NCBI RefSeq assembly: GCF_030388665.1
Contig: NZ_CP128846.1
Location: 4,600,501-4,664,500 of the forward strand
DNA length: 64,000 nucleotides
Reading direction: 5' to 3'
DNA from: Streptomyces flavofungini
GTDB lineage: Bacteria > Actinomycetota > Actinomycetes > Streptomycetales > Streptomycetaceae
A program made the position numbers and the translations under genes. This document shows, piece after piece, positions 25,899 to 33,675 of the stretch; position 1 is the stretch's first letter, and the number at the start of each line of letters is the position of its first letter. Under the pieces are notes generated by a model, which was not told the origin of the DNA, ran no database searches, and saw nothing but the letters and a program-made list of their open reading frames with translations.

Positions 25899-25930
25899 GC
25901 GAAGCCCCCGGCCGCGGCCGGGGGCTTCGC
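25899..25930 (+). terminator. chaplin terminator
   Basis: A perfect 32-bp palindrome (gcgaagcccccggccg and its complement) starts 8 bases after the chaplin stop. Short repeats of ctcggcgt-type then run to 26030, into the last codons of melC2. Confidence 0.8.
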
Positions 25931-26012
25931 TCTGCGCGGGCCTCGCTCCGTACTGCTCGGCGTCCCGGTAGACGTGCCCCTCGGCGTGCCGGTCGGCGTG
26001 CTTCTCGGCGTC

Positions 26013-26882
26013 CTACTCGGCGTACCGGTAGACCGACTTGTGGCTGAGCATGTCCTGTGGCGTCGTCCGCCACGGCGGCATCGCCTCGCGGCGGGCGACG
26101 ACGCGCTGGTACTGCGCGTCGCCGAGGGTGGGCGGCTGCGCCGGGAGGTAGGGGGCGGAGTCGGGGCGCAGCCGCTGCCACCGGCTCCACAGCAGGTCCA
26201 CGAAGGCGTGGTTGAGCCAGAAGACGGGGTCGTTGACGGAGGCGCCGCCGAGCATGTGCCCGCCGACCCAGCGGTGCACCCGGTTGTGATTGCGCCAGCG
26301 CGCGCTGCCGTCCTCCCGCGTCCAGCCCTCCAGGCGGTTGCGGAAGCCGCGCCGTGAGGTGGAGTCCCAGGGCTCGACGTCGTACACCGTCTCCGCCATC
26401 GCCCACTCCACGTCCTGGCGGGTCGGCAGTTCCAGCGGGTCGGCGCGGCGCCCGAGGTCACGGGTGAGGAAGTCCCCGTCGGTCACGGCCTCCTTGACGA
26501 CCCAGCCGTTGCCGCGGGCGAAGGGGCCCGTCATGACCCGCCGGTCGGAGCGCCGCCCGTTGCCGCCCATCAGGTCCTCGCCCCACAGGGACGCGGCCGG
26601 GCTGCGGTCCTTCGTCCAGTCCCAGTACGGCACGGTGACGCCGTCGTCCACGCGGCGCAGGGCCCGCTCGAAGTCGAGCAGGAAGCGGCGGTGCCAGGGC
26701 AGGAAGCTGGGGGTCATATGGGCGACGCGCAGCCCGTCGTCGCCGTCGGAGACGTAGTAGTCGATGTGCGTGCGGACGAACTCGTCGTACTCGCCCCGGC
26801 GTTTGACGCGCAGCACGGCGTCGACGAACCGGCGCCGCTCGGCCCGCGTGAGGTTCCTCTGGTTCTTGCGCGTGTGGACCAT
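26013..26882 (-). CDS. melC2: tyrosinase MelC2
   Basis: A 289-residue binuclear copper monophenol oxygenase. The CuA ligands are H39, H55 and H64 (HMTPSFLPWHRRF) and the CuB ligands H199, H203 and H225 (HNRVHRW, WLNHAF). It oxidises tyrosine to dopaquinone, the first step of melanin. It has no signal peptide and is exported together with the MelC1 helper, whose gene lies 46 bases upstream. The length is close to the usual 273-290 residues. Confidence 0.95.
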   Translation of the reverse strand: MVHTRKNQRNLTRAERRRFVDAVLRVKRRGEYDEFVRTHIDYYVSDGDDGLRVAHMTPSFLPWHRRFLLDFERALRRVDDGVTVPYWDWTKDRSPAASLWGEDLMGGNGRRSDRRVMTGPFARGNGWVVKEAVTDGDFLTRDLGRRADPLELPTRQDVEWAMAETVYDVEPWDSTSRRGFRNRLEGWTREDGSARWRNHNRVHRWVGGHMLGGASVNDPVFWLNHAFVDLLWSRWQRLRPDSAPYLPAQPPTLGDAQYQRVVARREAMPPWRTTPQDMLSHKSVYRYAE

Positions 26883-26928
26883 GGCCGTCGGTGTCCGTCC
26901 GTTCTCCGGTCCCGGTGCGGGCGGGGGG

Positions 26929-27321
26929 TCAGTGGAGTCGGCCGCTCAGGGCCTGGTGCGGGCCGAGTTCGTCGACCGCGCCGCGGGCGGCCGCCAGCGG
27001 GGTCGCGTACGACTGGTAGTGGTCGAGCATGCTCAGGTAGCTGCCGTCGGAGCGGCGCATCAGGCCGAGCGGCTGCCCGTCGACGGTGACGCGCCAGCCG
27101 TCGGGGCCGTGGTCGCGCTCGCCCGTCGTGGGCTCGCCCTGGATGCGCCGGCCGCGGTACGTCTCGTCGAATCCGGGCCCGCCCGGCGACCCCGGCAGCC
27201 CCTCCGGCTCGTCCTTCGCGCGCAACCCGCGGAAGGCGCCGACGGCTCCGAGGGTCGCCGCGGCCGCGACGGTGATCAGATGACGGCGTGTCAACCGGTG
27301 GACTCTGCGTTCGGACGGCAC
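26929..27321 (-). CDS. melC1: MelC1 tyrosinase copper chaperone
   Basis: A 130-residue protein. A twin-arginine signal (RLTRRHLITVAAAATLGAVG, about residues 9-29) precedes the MelC1 domain with DETYRGRRIQG, DGQPLGLMRRSDGSYLSMLDHY and a Pro/His-ending tail. MelC1 delivers copper to MelC2 and carries it through the Tat pathway. The GTG at 27321 is the start that gives the full signal. It is co-transcribed with melC2. Confidence 0.93.
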   Translation of the reverse strand: MPSERRVHRLTRRHLITVAAAATLGAVGAFRGLRAKDEPEGLPGSPGGPGFDETYRGRRIQGEPTTGERDHGPDGWRVTVDGQPLGLMRRSDGSYLSMLDHYQSYATPLAAARGAVDELGPHQALSGRLH

Positions 27322-27366
27322 CGCGGCATTCTCCTCCCGCGCGGGAACGGTTTCGACGAAACGCGG

Positions 27367-28029
27367 TCAGCTCATCCAGAAATCCCACCAACGGGTGAGG
27401 ATCAGCATGCCGATGACGCCCGCGTGCAACACCGGGAGGACCCAGGTGAATTCCTTCATGAACGTACGCAGCCACGCGGGCGCGGGCAGAAATCCATGGC
27501 GCACATTGTGCGAGGTCACGTACCAGAACATGAGAAGCGTGGCGGCCCACGCCAGACAGCACCAGAGGCACAGCGCGTGAATGCGGTAGAGCGACTGGAA
27601 CTGCAGCCAGGTGCAGAAGGCGACGCCGAAGAGCGTGCCCGCGTTGAAGGTCAGCCAGTACCAGCGGGGGAAGCGGGCCCCGGCGGCGAGGCTCGCGCCG
27701 ACGCAGAGGACGACGGCGTACGCGGCGAGACCGAGGAGCGGGTTGGGGAAGCCGAACGCGGCGGCCTGCTCGCTCTTCATGATGCTGCCGCAGGACACCA
27801 CCGGGTTCATGCTGCACCCGGGGACGTAGTCCGGGTCCTTCAGGAGCTCGATCTTGTCGAGGGTGATGACCCAGGAGGCGAGCAGCCCCGCCGCCGCCGT
27901 GAGCACGAGCAGCAGGGCGAGGCCGCGCCCGCCCCCGGCCGTCCGGGAGCTCTCCGGCCGGGGGGCGGTGGCGGGCGGGGCCGCGGCGGCCTGCGCCGGT
28001 ACCCGTCCCGTGGTCGCGACGGCGCGCAT
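27367..28029 (-). CDS. vitamin K epoxide reductase (VKOR) family membrane protein
   Basis: A 220-residue protein with four or five transmembrane helices. Cysteine pairs are placed as in bacterial VKOR: GCSMNPVVSCGSIM in the first loop and the active CLWC in HALCLWCCLAW. VKOR proteins reoxidise disulfide-forming thioredoxin-like partners using quinone. That would support disulfides in exported proteins such as the cysteine-containing chaplins and rodlins nearby, which is inference. The ATG overlaps the preceding stop (TGATG). Confidence 0.88.
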   Translation of the reverse strand: MRAVATTGRVPAQAAAAPPATAPRPESSRTAGGGRGLALLLVLTAAAGLLASWVITLDKIELLKDPDYVPGCSMNPVVSCGSIMKSEQAAAFGFPNPLLGLAAYAVVLCVGASLAAGARFPRWYWLTFNAGTLFGVAFCTWLQFQSLYRIHALCLWCCLAWAATLLMFWYVTSHNVRHGFLPAPAWLRTFMKEFTWVLPVLHAGVIGMLILTRWWDFWMS

Positions 28030-28532
28030 CAGCCGCGCAGCCTGCGCACGGGCAGCAGGCAGTGGGCCGCGTTCAGCAGGGTGTCCTCGGAGCCGGCGAA
28101 GTCGCGCAGCGCCTCCTCGGAGACCGGGCTGCCGGGCTTGCCCTCGGGCCAGGCCACGGTCGTGATCATGAAGTAGGCGTGGCCGCGCTGTTCGACGGCG
28201 GCGAGCCACTCGGGCGGGACGACGCACTGCGCTTTGACGTGGGGCATGTTCACGACGGCCTGCTCGGCCTCGACGAGGAGGCTGACGGGCAGGGAGGGGG
28301 TGCGGGCGCCGTCGAGGACGGGGCCGCCGAGGGGCAGTTGCTCGTTGCGCAGGAGCGTGCGCATGGCCTCGGCCGTGGCTTCGGGGCCGCCTTCGGCGTC
28401 GCCCAGGGAGTAGGCCAGGAGGAAGGCCATGTCCTGCTCGTCCTCCGGGTGTTCGCCGCTCCAGGCGAGGACGGCGAGGGTGCCGAGGTCGGTCACCCGG
28501 AAGGTGCGCTGTTCGTTGGAGGTTGAGGTCAT
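28029..28532 (-). CDS. conserved Streptomyces protein, possibly DUF5949
   Basis: A 167-residue soluble protein without a signal or membrane segment. It begins MTSTSNEQRTFRVTDLGTLAV. Other visible features are FLLAYSLGDAEGGPEA and a C-terminal HCLLPVRRLRG. The pattern fits the DUF5949 group as I remember it; the function is unknown. It is translationally coupled to the VKOR gene (shared A in TGATG), suggesting a joint role. Confidence 0.65.
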   Translation of the reverse strand: MTSTSNEQRTFRVTDLGTLAVLAWSGEHPEDEQDMAFLLAYSLGDAEGGPEATAEAMRTLLRNEQLPLGGPVLDGARTPSLPVSLLVEAEQAVVNMPHVKAQCVVPPEWLAAVEQRGHAYFMITTVAWPEGKPGSPVSEEALRDFAGSEDTLLNAAHCLLPVRRLRG

Positions 28533-28709
28533 GGGCTGCACGCTATAGACGCCCGGGGGCCGCCCGAATCCCTTTGTCACCTGTCTGGCGCAGCGCCGCA
28601 ACGGCATCACACGATGGGGTCAGCGGGCCCTCGGGTTTGACGCGGCCGGTCCGCCGTGGCCGACATATGGGTCCACCGACGGCGGACGAGTGCGCCGGAG
28701 CGGGTCCAC

Positions 28710-28745
28710 TGACGCCGAAGGGCCGGTTGACGCCGAAGGGCCGGT
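28710..28745. repeat. 18-bp tandem duplication
   Basis: tgacgccgaagggccggt is present twice head to tail at 28710-28727 and 28728-28745. The second copy forms the left arm of the terminator hairpin that follows. Confidence 0.8.
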
Positions 28746-28777
28746 CCCGGCGGTGTGTCGCCGGGCCGGCCCTTTCG
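28734..28777 (-). terminator. hairpin after the cysteine-free chaplin
   Basis: An imperfect 19-bp inverted repeat built around gggccgg and cccggcg lies 33 bases past the chaplin stop on the minus strand. Confidence 0.6.
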
Positions 28778-28809
28778 CCTCCGGGTGCGGAGGCGTCCCC
28801 GAGGGGCGT

Positions 28810-29058
28810 TCAGTCGTTGGTGCCCGAGTTGCCGAACGCCGGGTTCAGGGCGCCGGCCAGGTTCGCGGTGTTGCCGACCACGTTCACCGGGATGTGCACC
28901 GGGAGCTGGCCGAGGTTGCCGGAGCCGACACCCGGGGAGCCCACGGCCGCACCCTCGGCGCTGGCACCGTCGTCGCTGGCGAAGGCGCTGCCGGAGGCGG
29001 CACCCGCGGCGAGTCCTGCGGCGGCGATGACGAGAGCGGCCTTCTTGACATTCTTCAT
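28810..29058 (-). CDS. short chaplin without cysteines, ChpE-like
   Basis: An 82-residue protein. A signal peptide (MKNVKKAALVIAAAGLAAG, cleavage near AFA-SD) precedes a chaplin domain with GSPGVGSGNLGQLPVHIPVN and NPAFGNSGTND. The two cysteines found in most chaplins are replaced by Val (VVGN) and Ser (NSG). ChpE of S. coelicolor also lacks them. It can presumably still form amyloid but cannot make the chaplin disulfide. The ATG is preceded by AAGGAAAGG. Confidence 0.88.
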   Translation of the reverse strand: MKNVKKAALVIAAAGLAAGAASGSAFASDDGASAEGAAVGSPGVGSGNLGQLPVHIPVNVVGNTANLAGALNPAFGNSGTND

Positions 29059-29172
29059 GATCAAAACCTTTCCTTGGGTTTGCGTCAGCCTATGGACATG
29101 AATGCGGAAAGCTTCGCAATAACACGCCCATGGATCCCCGCCCCTCATTCATCCGATTGGTCGGATGCTCGA

Positions 29173-29451
29173 TTACTTGGGGAGCGGAAGTCCACCGAGC
29201 AGCTTCGCCGGACCGCCGCCCTGGTTCACGCCCTCCGCGGTGTCCTTGACGGTGTTGACGACGGAGTCCTTGTTCTCGGTGTCCAGCATGTTCGTGCTGA
29301 CCGGCTTGGTGTCCAGCATCGACTGGCCGAGAACGGTCTCCAGGCCGCCGTTCAGGCTGGTGGGCGTCAGGTCGCTGGCGAACGCGGGCGCGGCGGCACC
29401 GGCGACGGCCATCGACCCGGCCAGGACAGCGGCAGCCTTGAGGGACTTCAT
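29173..29451 (-). CDS. small secreted protein
   Basis: A 92-residue protein with a signal peptide (MKSLKAAAVLAGSMAVAGAA, cleavage near AFA-SD). The mature part of about 64 residues contains a near-repeat, QSMLDTKPVSTNMLDTENKD, and a Gly/Leu/Pro-rich end (GGGPAKLLGGLPLPK). The function is unknown. It lies between chaplin genes and uses the same kind of signal peptide, so a surface role is plausible. The ATG at 29451 fits the signal; the ORF is open further upstream without coding character. Confidence 0.65.
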   Translation of the reverse strand: MKSLKAAAVLAGSMAVAGAAAPAFASDLTPTSLNGGLETVLGQSMLDTKPVSTNMLDTENKDSVVNTVKDTAEGVNQGGGPAKLLGGLPLPK

Positions 29452-29638
29452 CGTGTTCCTTTCTTCGGCGACTTCGATCGCCTGGGGGCACCGTTCGGGC
29501 GGCGATTGCCTGCCTCTTGAGTTCACTACGCCCAACGAGCGCAGGACGGTACGGAAACCCCTGAGAGGAAATTTCACCCCGGCCCGCACGGATGAATGCG
29601 GGGCCGTGATTCTCATATCAACTGGCGTATTTTTCGAG

Positions 29639-29690
29639 CGAGGACTTCAAACGAGGACTTCAAACGAGGACTTCAAGCGGGGACATCAAG
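29639..29690. repeat. 13-bp tandem repeat, four units
   Basis: The unit cgaggacttcaaa occurs twice exactly, then as cgaggacttcaag and cggggacatcaag. It lies in the 308-base gap between two small secreted-protein genes on the minus strand, upstream of the 29173 gene by about 190 bases. Confidence 0.85.
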
Positions 29691-29759
29691 CGGGGACGAC
29701 GACGCCACCCGCCGCCCCGGGTACGGGAGCGACGGGTGGTGAGGGGTGCGGGGCCGGAC

Positions 29760-30458
29760 TCAGACCGGCAGCGGCACCGGCAGCTTGGGCAGCGCGTCGG
29801 TCGGCAGCTTCGGCAGCGCGGGCAGGCCCGGCAGGTCCGGCACCGGCAGGCCGCCGCCGAGGACGGTGGCGACGAGGACGTTGACCAGTCCGGTGACGAC
29901 GGCCGTCGCCGCCGGCAGGACGGCCGTCGGGTCGCCCGCGGTGACGGCCTTGAGGAGGGTGTCGACCGCCTTCTGCAGCGCGGCCAGGGCGTCACCCTTG
30001 ACGTCCATCGGCGCCTTGGCGGCCGGTGCGCCGCCCAGGGGCAGCTGCGGGGTCGCCGGGAGCTGCGGGGTGTCCGGGAGCTGCGGGGTCGTCGGGAGCT
30101 GCGAGGTCCCCGTGGCGGGCACGGGGGCGTCGGGGACCGCGGCCGTGACCTTCGCGATCGCCTCCTTGACGGCGTCGCCGAGCTTCGCGGCGTCCGCCGC
30201 CGGAAGCTGGCCGTTGTCCGCCTTCAGGGCGGCGTCGAGCAGGTCGGTGACCGGCGTGAGCACACCGCCGAGGTCGCCGAGCGCCTTCGCCTGCGCAAGG
30301 AGCGCGTCGGCGCCGGGGACGGGTGCCTGCGGCGCGGCGGCCGCCGCCTCGCGCGCCGTGTCGTCGTGGGTCGCGGCATAGACGGGGCCCGCGGTGCCGA
30401 GCAGCAGCGCGGTGCACAGGAAGGTGGTCGCGATGCGCCGTACAGGCAGAGCTCGCAT
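29760..30458 (-). CDS. secreted Pro/Ala/Leu-rich protein with repeats
   Basis: A 232-residue protein. A signal peptide (about 1-29, ending VYAAT) is followed by an Ala-rich helical region (about 35-110) and a repeat of (T/D/A)TPQLP (TTPQLPDTPQLPATPQLP, about 120-142). A second Ala/Val-rich helical region and a C-terminal Pro/Leu repeat (LPALPKLPTDALPKLPVP) complete it. There is no cysteine and no sorting signal. It looks like a small structural wall or surface protein; the biochemical role is unknown. Confidence 0.65.
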   Translation of the reverse strand: MRALPVRRIATTFLCTALLLGTAGPVYAATHDDTAREAAAAAPQAPVPGADALLAQAKALGDLGGVLTPVTDLLDAALKADNGQLPAADAAKLGDAVKEAIAKVTAAVPDAPVPATGTSQLPTTPQLPDTPQLPATPQLPLGGAPAAKAPMDVKGDALAALQKAVDTLLKAVTAGDPTAVLPAATAVVTGLVNVLVATVLGGGLPVPDLPGLPALPKLPTDALPKLPVPLPV

Positions 30459-30673
30459 AGGTCATTCCCTTTCAGTGGTGCGTCGGATCCTGTGATCACC
30501 GTCTAAACGGCAACCACGGTCCGCAACCGAGCGACCACGCACCGCAGCGCGCCAGTCACGGCGGAAACGACATCGGCGCAGGTGAGAAGGAAGGGCGGCG
30601 GGCGTCCGCGACCTGCGCGGGCGACGGCCATCCGGGGTACCGGAGTACTCCGACCGAAAGCGCGCGCACGCGA

Positions 30674-30710
30674 AGCGGCGGCCGTCCCCGGACCGGGGAC
30701 GACCGCCGCT
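30674..30710 (-). terminator. chaplin terminator
   Basis: A near-perfect 18-bp inverted repeat (agcggcggccgtccccgg with its complement, one mismatch) lies 44 bases past the chaplin stop on the minus strand. The rest of the gap up to 30459 shows nothing else clear. Confidence 0.7.
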
Positions 30711-30753
30711 GTGCCGACTCAGTGTCAGGCGCTGTGCGCCGAACGGCTGTACG

Positions 30754-30993
30754 TCAGTCGTTGACGCAGGTGTTGCCGAACGCCGGGTTCAGCAGACCGA
30801 TGACGTTGATGCTGTTGCCGCACACGTTGACGGGAACGTGCACCGGCACCTGGACGGCGTTGCCCGAGACGACGCCGGGGGAGTGGGTGGCGGCACCCTG
30901 CGCGCCACTGTCGGCGGCGGCGACACCGGCGCCACCGGCGACGGCGGCGGCGGCGACGGCGGACAGGGCAAGGGCCTTGCTGGTACGCGACAT
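30754..30993 (-). CDS. short chaplin, ChpF-like
   Basis: A 79-residue chaplin. The signal peptide (about 1-27) ends at GVAAADS. The domain shows HSPGVVSGNAVQVPVHVPVN, both cysteines (VCGN, NTCVND) and NPAFGN. It is a canonical short chaplin of the hydrophobic surface layer. The ATG is preceded by AAGGAG. It is divergent from the exopolysaccharide operon across a 283-base intergenic region. Confidence 0.92.
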   Translation of the reverse strand: MSRTSKALALSAVAAAAVAGGAGVAAADSGAQGAATHSPGVVSGNAVQVPVHVPVNVCGNSINVIGLLNPAFGNTCVND

Positions 30994-31276
30994 GGAGTAC
31001 TGCTCCTTGTTCTGATGCTGGTGATGCTGAACCCGTGCGTGATGCCCGGTGTGGGGATCAACTGAGTTCCCCGGCAGTCGGTTGTGCGCCCAGATGAGTG
31101 ATGTATTCCTCGCGGTTCGGCCACACGCTTCACCAATCCGACACACGTCACCAAGTCATCAGAAACTCCCGCAATAAACGCTACTGTTGCGCTTCCTTCT
31201 GAGTCTATTTCCGTCATACGCGCTCAGATCCACACATTTAATGCGACTAACCGCACCGTGGAAGGCCAGTGCCGTC

Positions 31277-32392
31277 ATGCGTCATCTTCTGGGCCCGCGT
31301 CGTGTGCTCGCCGTCCTGCTCGCCCTCACCGGGTGCCTCTCGCTGACCGGCACCGGCGCCGCCGCTCCGGGCACGCACGCCGCCGCCCCCGACGGTGAGA
31401 AGGCGCGCATCGCCTTCGCGCAGCGCTATCACGCGGTCCAGCGCGGCGGGATCGTCCGGGCCGCCAACTCGGCGATCACCTGCCGCCGTCCGGTGTCCCG
31501 CGCGGCGGCCCCGTGCGCGGACGTGCGCCGCGGCGCTCCCGGCGCGAACCACGACTTCGAGATGTTCTACACGGACATCGACCGCGACCCGAACACGTAC
31601 AACTCCAGCGCGGGCGAGCTCCGGCTGCCCGCCGGGTCCCGGGTCTCGTACGCCCGGCTCTACTGGGGCGGCAACCTCCGCGTCGGGGAGCAGAAGCCGC
31701 CCAAGGACAACGGCCGGGTGCTGATCGCCGAGCCCGGCGGCAGCTACCGGGCCGTCCTCGCCGACACCCTGACCGGCCACCGGGTCGCGGGCGGCGCGGA
31801 CGCGTTCCAGGCGTCCGCCGACGTCACCTCGCTGGTCCGCGGCTCCGGCTCCGGGCTCTACACCGTCGCACAGGTCAACGTCGCGATGGGGCACTCCAAG
31901 GCGGGGGCGTGGGGCGGCTGGACGCTGGTGGTGGCGTACGAGAACGCGGCGCTGCCGAAGCGGTCAATCGCGCTGTGGGACGGGTTCGACACGTTCGGAG
32001 TAACCGGGAAGCGGCACACGGTGCGGATGAAAGGCGTCCCGCTGGCTTCCGATGGGGCGCGTGGGGGCGGAGTCGTGGGGCTCGTGGCGTACGACGGCGA
32101 TCGGGGCGTGCGCGGTGACACGGTGCGTGTGTCCGCCGGGCGCGGCAGGTCCGTGCCACTCTCTGACCGCGCCAACCCCGCCGACGACGTACTGAACTCG
32201 ACCGTCAGCGAGCCCGGCCGCCCGGCCCGCAGGATCCCGGCGTACGCCAACACCCTCGGCTACGACTCCGACGTGCTGCGCCTGCCCGACCGGCTGCGCG
32301 GACAGCGCGGCGACCTGACGGTGCGGATGGCGGCGGGGCGCGACGCGGCCTGGACGGGTGTGCTCTTCGCCGCCGTCGACGTGCGGCGGTAG
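31277..32392 (+). CDS. secreted protein, possibly DUF3344
   Basis: A 371-residue protein with a signal peptide (about 1-30; VLAVLLALTGCLSLTGTGAAA, a Cys that could be a lipobox is visible). The mature part shows VSYARLYWGGN near residue 130, VAQVNVAMGHSKAGAWGGWTLVVAY near 200 and a YANTLGYDSDVL segment, features of DUF3344-type extracellular proteins. It opens the exopolysaccharide operon and may be a surface or matrix protein. Its start is uncertain: ATG 31241 is an alternative, but GTGGAAGG lies before 31277. Confidence 0.7.
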   Translation: MRHLLGPRRVLAVLLALTGCLSLTGTGAAAPGTHAAAPDGEKARIAFAQRYHAVQRGGIVRAANSAITCRRPVSRAAAPCADVRRGAPGANHDFEMFYTDIDRDPNTYNSSAGELRLPAGSRVSYARLYWGGNLRVGEQKPPKDNGRVLIAEPGGSYRAVLADTLTGHRVAGGADAFQASADVTSLVRGSGSGLYTVAQVNVAMGHSKAGAWGGWTLVVAYENAALPKRSIALWDGFDTFGVTGKRHTVRMKGVPLASDGARGGGVVGLVAYDGDRGVRGDTVRVSAGRGRSVPLSDRANPADDVLNSTVSEPGRPARRIPAYANTLGYDSDVLRLPDRLRGQRGDLTVRMAAGRDAAWTGVLFAAVDVRR

Positions 32393-32436
32393 CGCGTATT
32401 CCGTCGTCCTGACCCAAGGAACTCAAGGAGTCGTGC

Positions 32437-33675
32437 ATGCAACTGCCGTCGAACTCCTCTCCCGCGCCGCGCGTCCTGCACGTCAGCCAGCCCGTCGACG
32501 GCGGCGTCGCCCGCGTCGTCGTCGACCTGGTCAGGGCGCAGCGCGCGGCGGGCATGGACGTGCACCTGGCCTGCCCCGACGGCGGCACCCTCGCCCGCTC
32601 CGTGGGACCCGTCCCCGTGCACCCGTGGGCGGCGGCCCGCTCCCCCGGCCCCGGCCTGCGCGCCGAGGTGCGCGACCTCGCCCGGGTCGTGGACGCCGTC
32701 CGGCCCACCCTGGTGCACGCGCACAGCGCCAAGGCGGGGCTCGCGGCGCGGGTCGCCGTGCGCGGGCGCGTACCGACCGTCTTCCAGCCGCACGCCTGGT
32801 CGTTCGAGGCCGTCGACGGCAGCGTCGCGCTGCTCGCCCGCACCTGGGAGCGGCACGCGGCCCGCTGGACGGCCCGCACCCTCTGCGTCAGCGCGGCGGA
32901 ACGGGACACCGGCCGCCGCGCGGGCATCGCGGGCCCCTGCACCATCGTGCCGAACGGCATCGACCCGGAGCGGTTCGTGCCGGGCGAGCGCGGGGTGGCG
33001 CGGGCGGAGCTGCTGTTCGGGGGTGGAGGGCCGCTCCCTGGGGGCGGCGGTCCGTCGGGCCCTGACGGCTCCCGGGCGGTGGACGCCCCCTGGGTGGTGT
33101 GCGTCGGGCGGCTGTGCCGGCAGAAGGGGCAGGACGTCCTGCTGCGCGCCTGGCCGACGGTGGTCGCGCGCGTGCCGGGGGCCCGGCTCGTGCTGGTCGG
33201 CGACGGGCCCGACGCGGCGGCGCTGCGGGCGGGGCTCGCCGGGGCGGTGGGCGCCGCGGACGGGGTCGGCTCGTCCGTGACGTTCGTGGGCGCCGCCGAC
33301 GACACCGCGCCCTGGTACCGGGCGGCCGACGTCGTCGTCCAGCCGTCCCGCTGGGAAGGCATGGCCCTCGCGCCCCTGGAGGCCATGTCCTGCGCCCGGC
33401 CCGTCGTCCTCACCGACGTGGACGGCGCCCGCGAGAGCCTGCCGCCCGCGCACCACGCCCACGCCCTGGTCCCGCCCGAGGACCCGGACGCGCTGGCCGC
33501 CGCCCTGACGGCCCTGCTGCGCGACCCGGCCCTGCGGGAGTCCCTCGGCGCCCAGGGGCGCGCGCACGTCCTGGACCACCACGACGTGCGCCGTACGGCG
33601 ACCGCGGTCGAAGCGGTGTACCGCGAACTACTGGGCCCGGCGCCCATCGAGCACAGGGAGTGCAGCACCACGTGA
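32437..33675 (+). CDS. glycosyltransferase family 4
   Basis: A 412-residue GT-B enzyme. The N-terminal domain has HVSQPVDGGVARVV. The C-terminal donor-binding domain has VVCVGRLCRQKGQDVLL, LVLVGDGPDA and the EX7E-type segment PSRWEGMALAPLEAM. It transfers an activated sugar to the growing exopolysaccharide repeat at the inner membrane face. The ATG has AAGGAG upstream; the stop overlaps the next start (GTGA). Confidence 0.9.
   Translation: MQLPSNSSPAPRVLHVSQPVDGGVARVVVDLVRAQRAAGMDVHLACPDGGTLARSVGPVPVHPWAAARSPGPGLRAEVRDLARVVDAVRPTLVHAHSAKAGLAARVAVRGRVPTVFQPHAWSFEAVDGSVALLARTWERHAARWTARTLCVSAAERDTGRRAGIAGPCTIVPNGIDPERFVPGERGVARAELLFGGGGPLPGGGGPSGPDGSRAVDAPWVVCVGRLCRQKGQDVLLRAWPTVVARVPGARLVLVGDGPDAAALRAGLAGAVGAADGVGSSVTFVGAADDTAPWYRAADVVVQPSRWEGMALAPLEAMSCARPVVLTDVDGARESLPPAHHAHALVPPEDPDALAAALTALLRDPALRESLGAQGRAHVLDHHDVRRTATAVEAVYRELLGPAPIEHRECSTT

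Noticed and set aside
28029..28532. SseB-like annotation of the protein beside VKOR
   Set aside because: The length is suggestive but the visible motifs fit a Streptomyces-specific family better; only a tentative DUF5949 label is given.
33099..33671. N-terminal extension of the sugar transferase to 33099
   Set aside because: It would run in another frame through the upstream GT4 gene; the GTGA overlap at 33672 marks the start.
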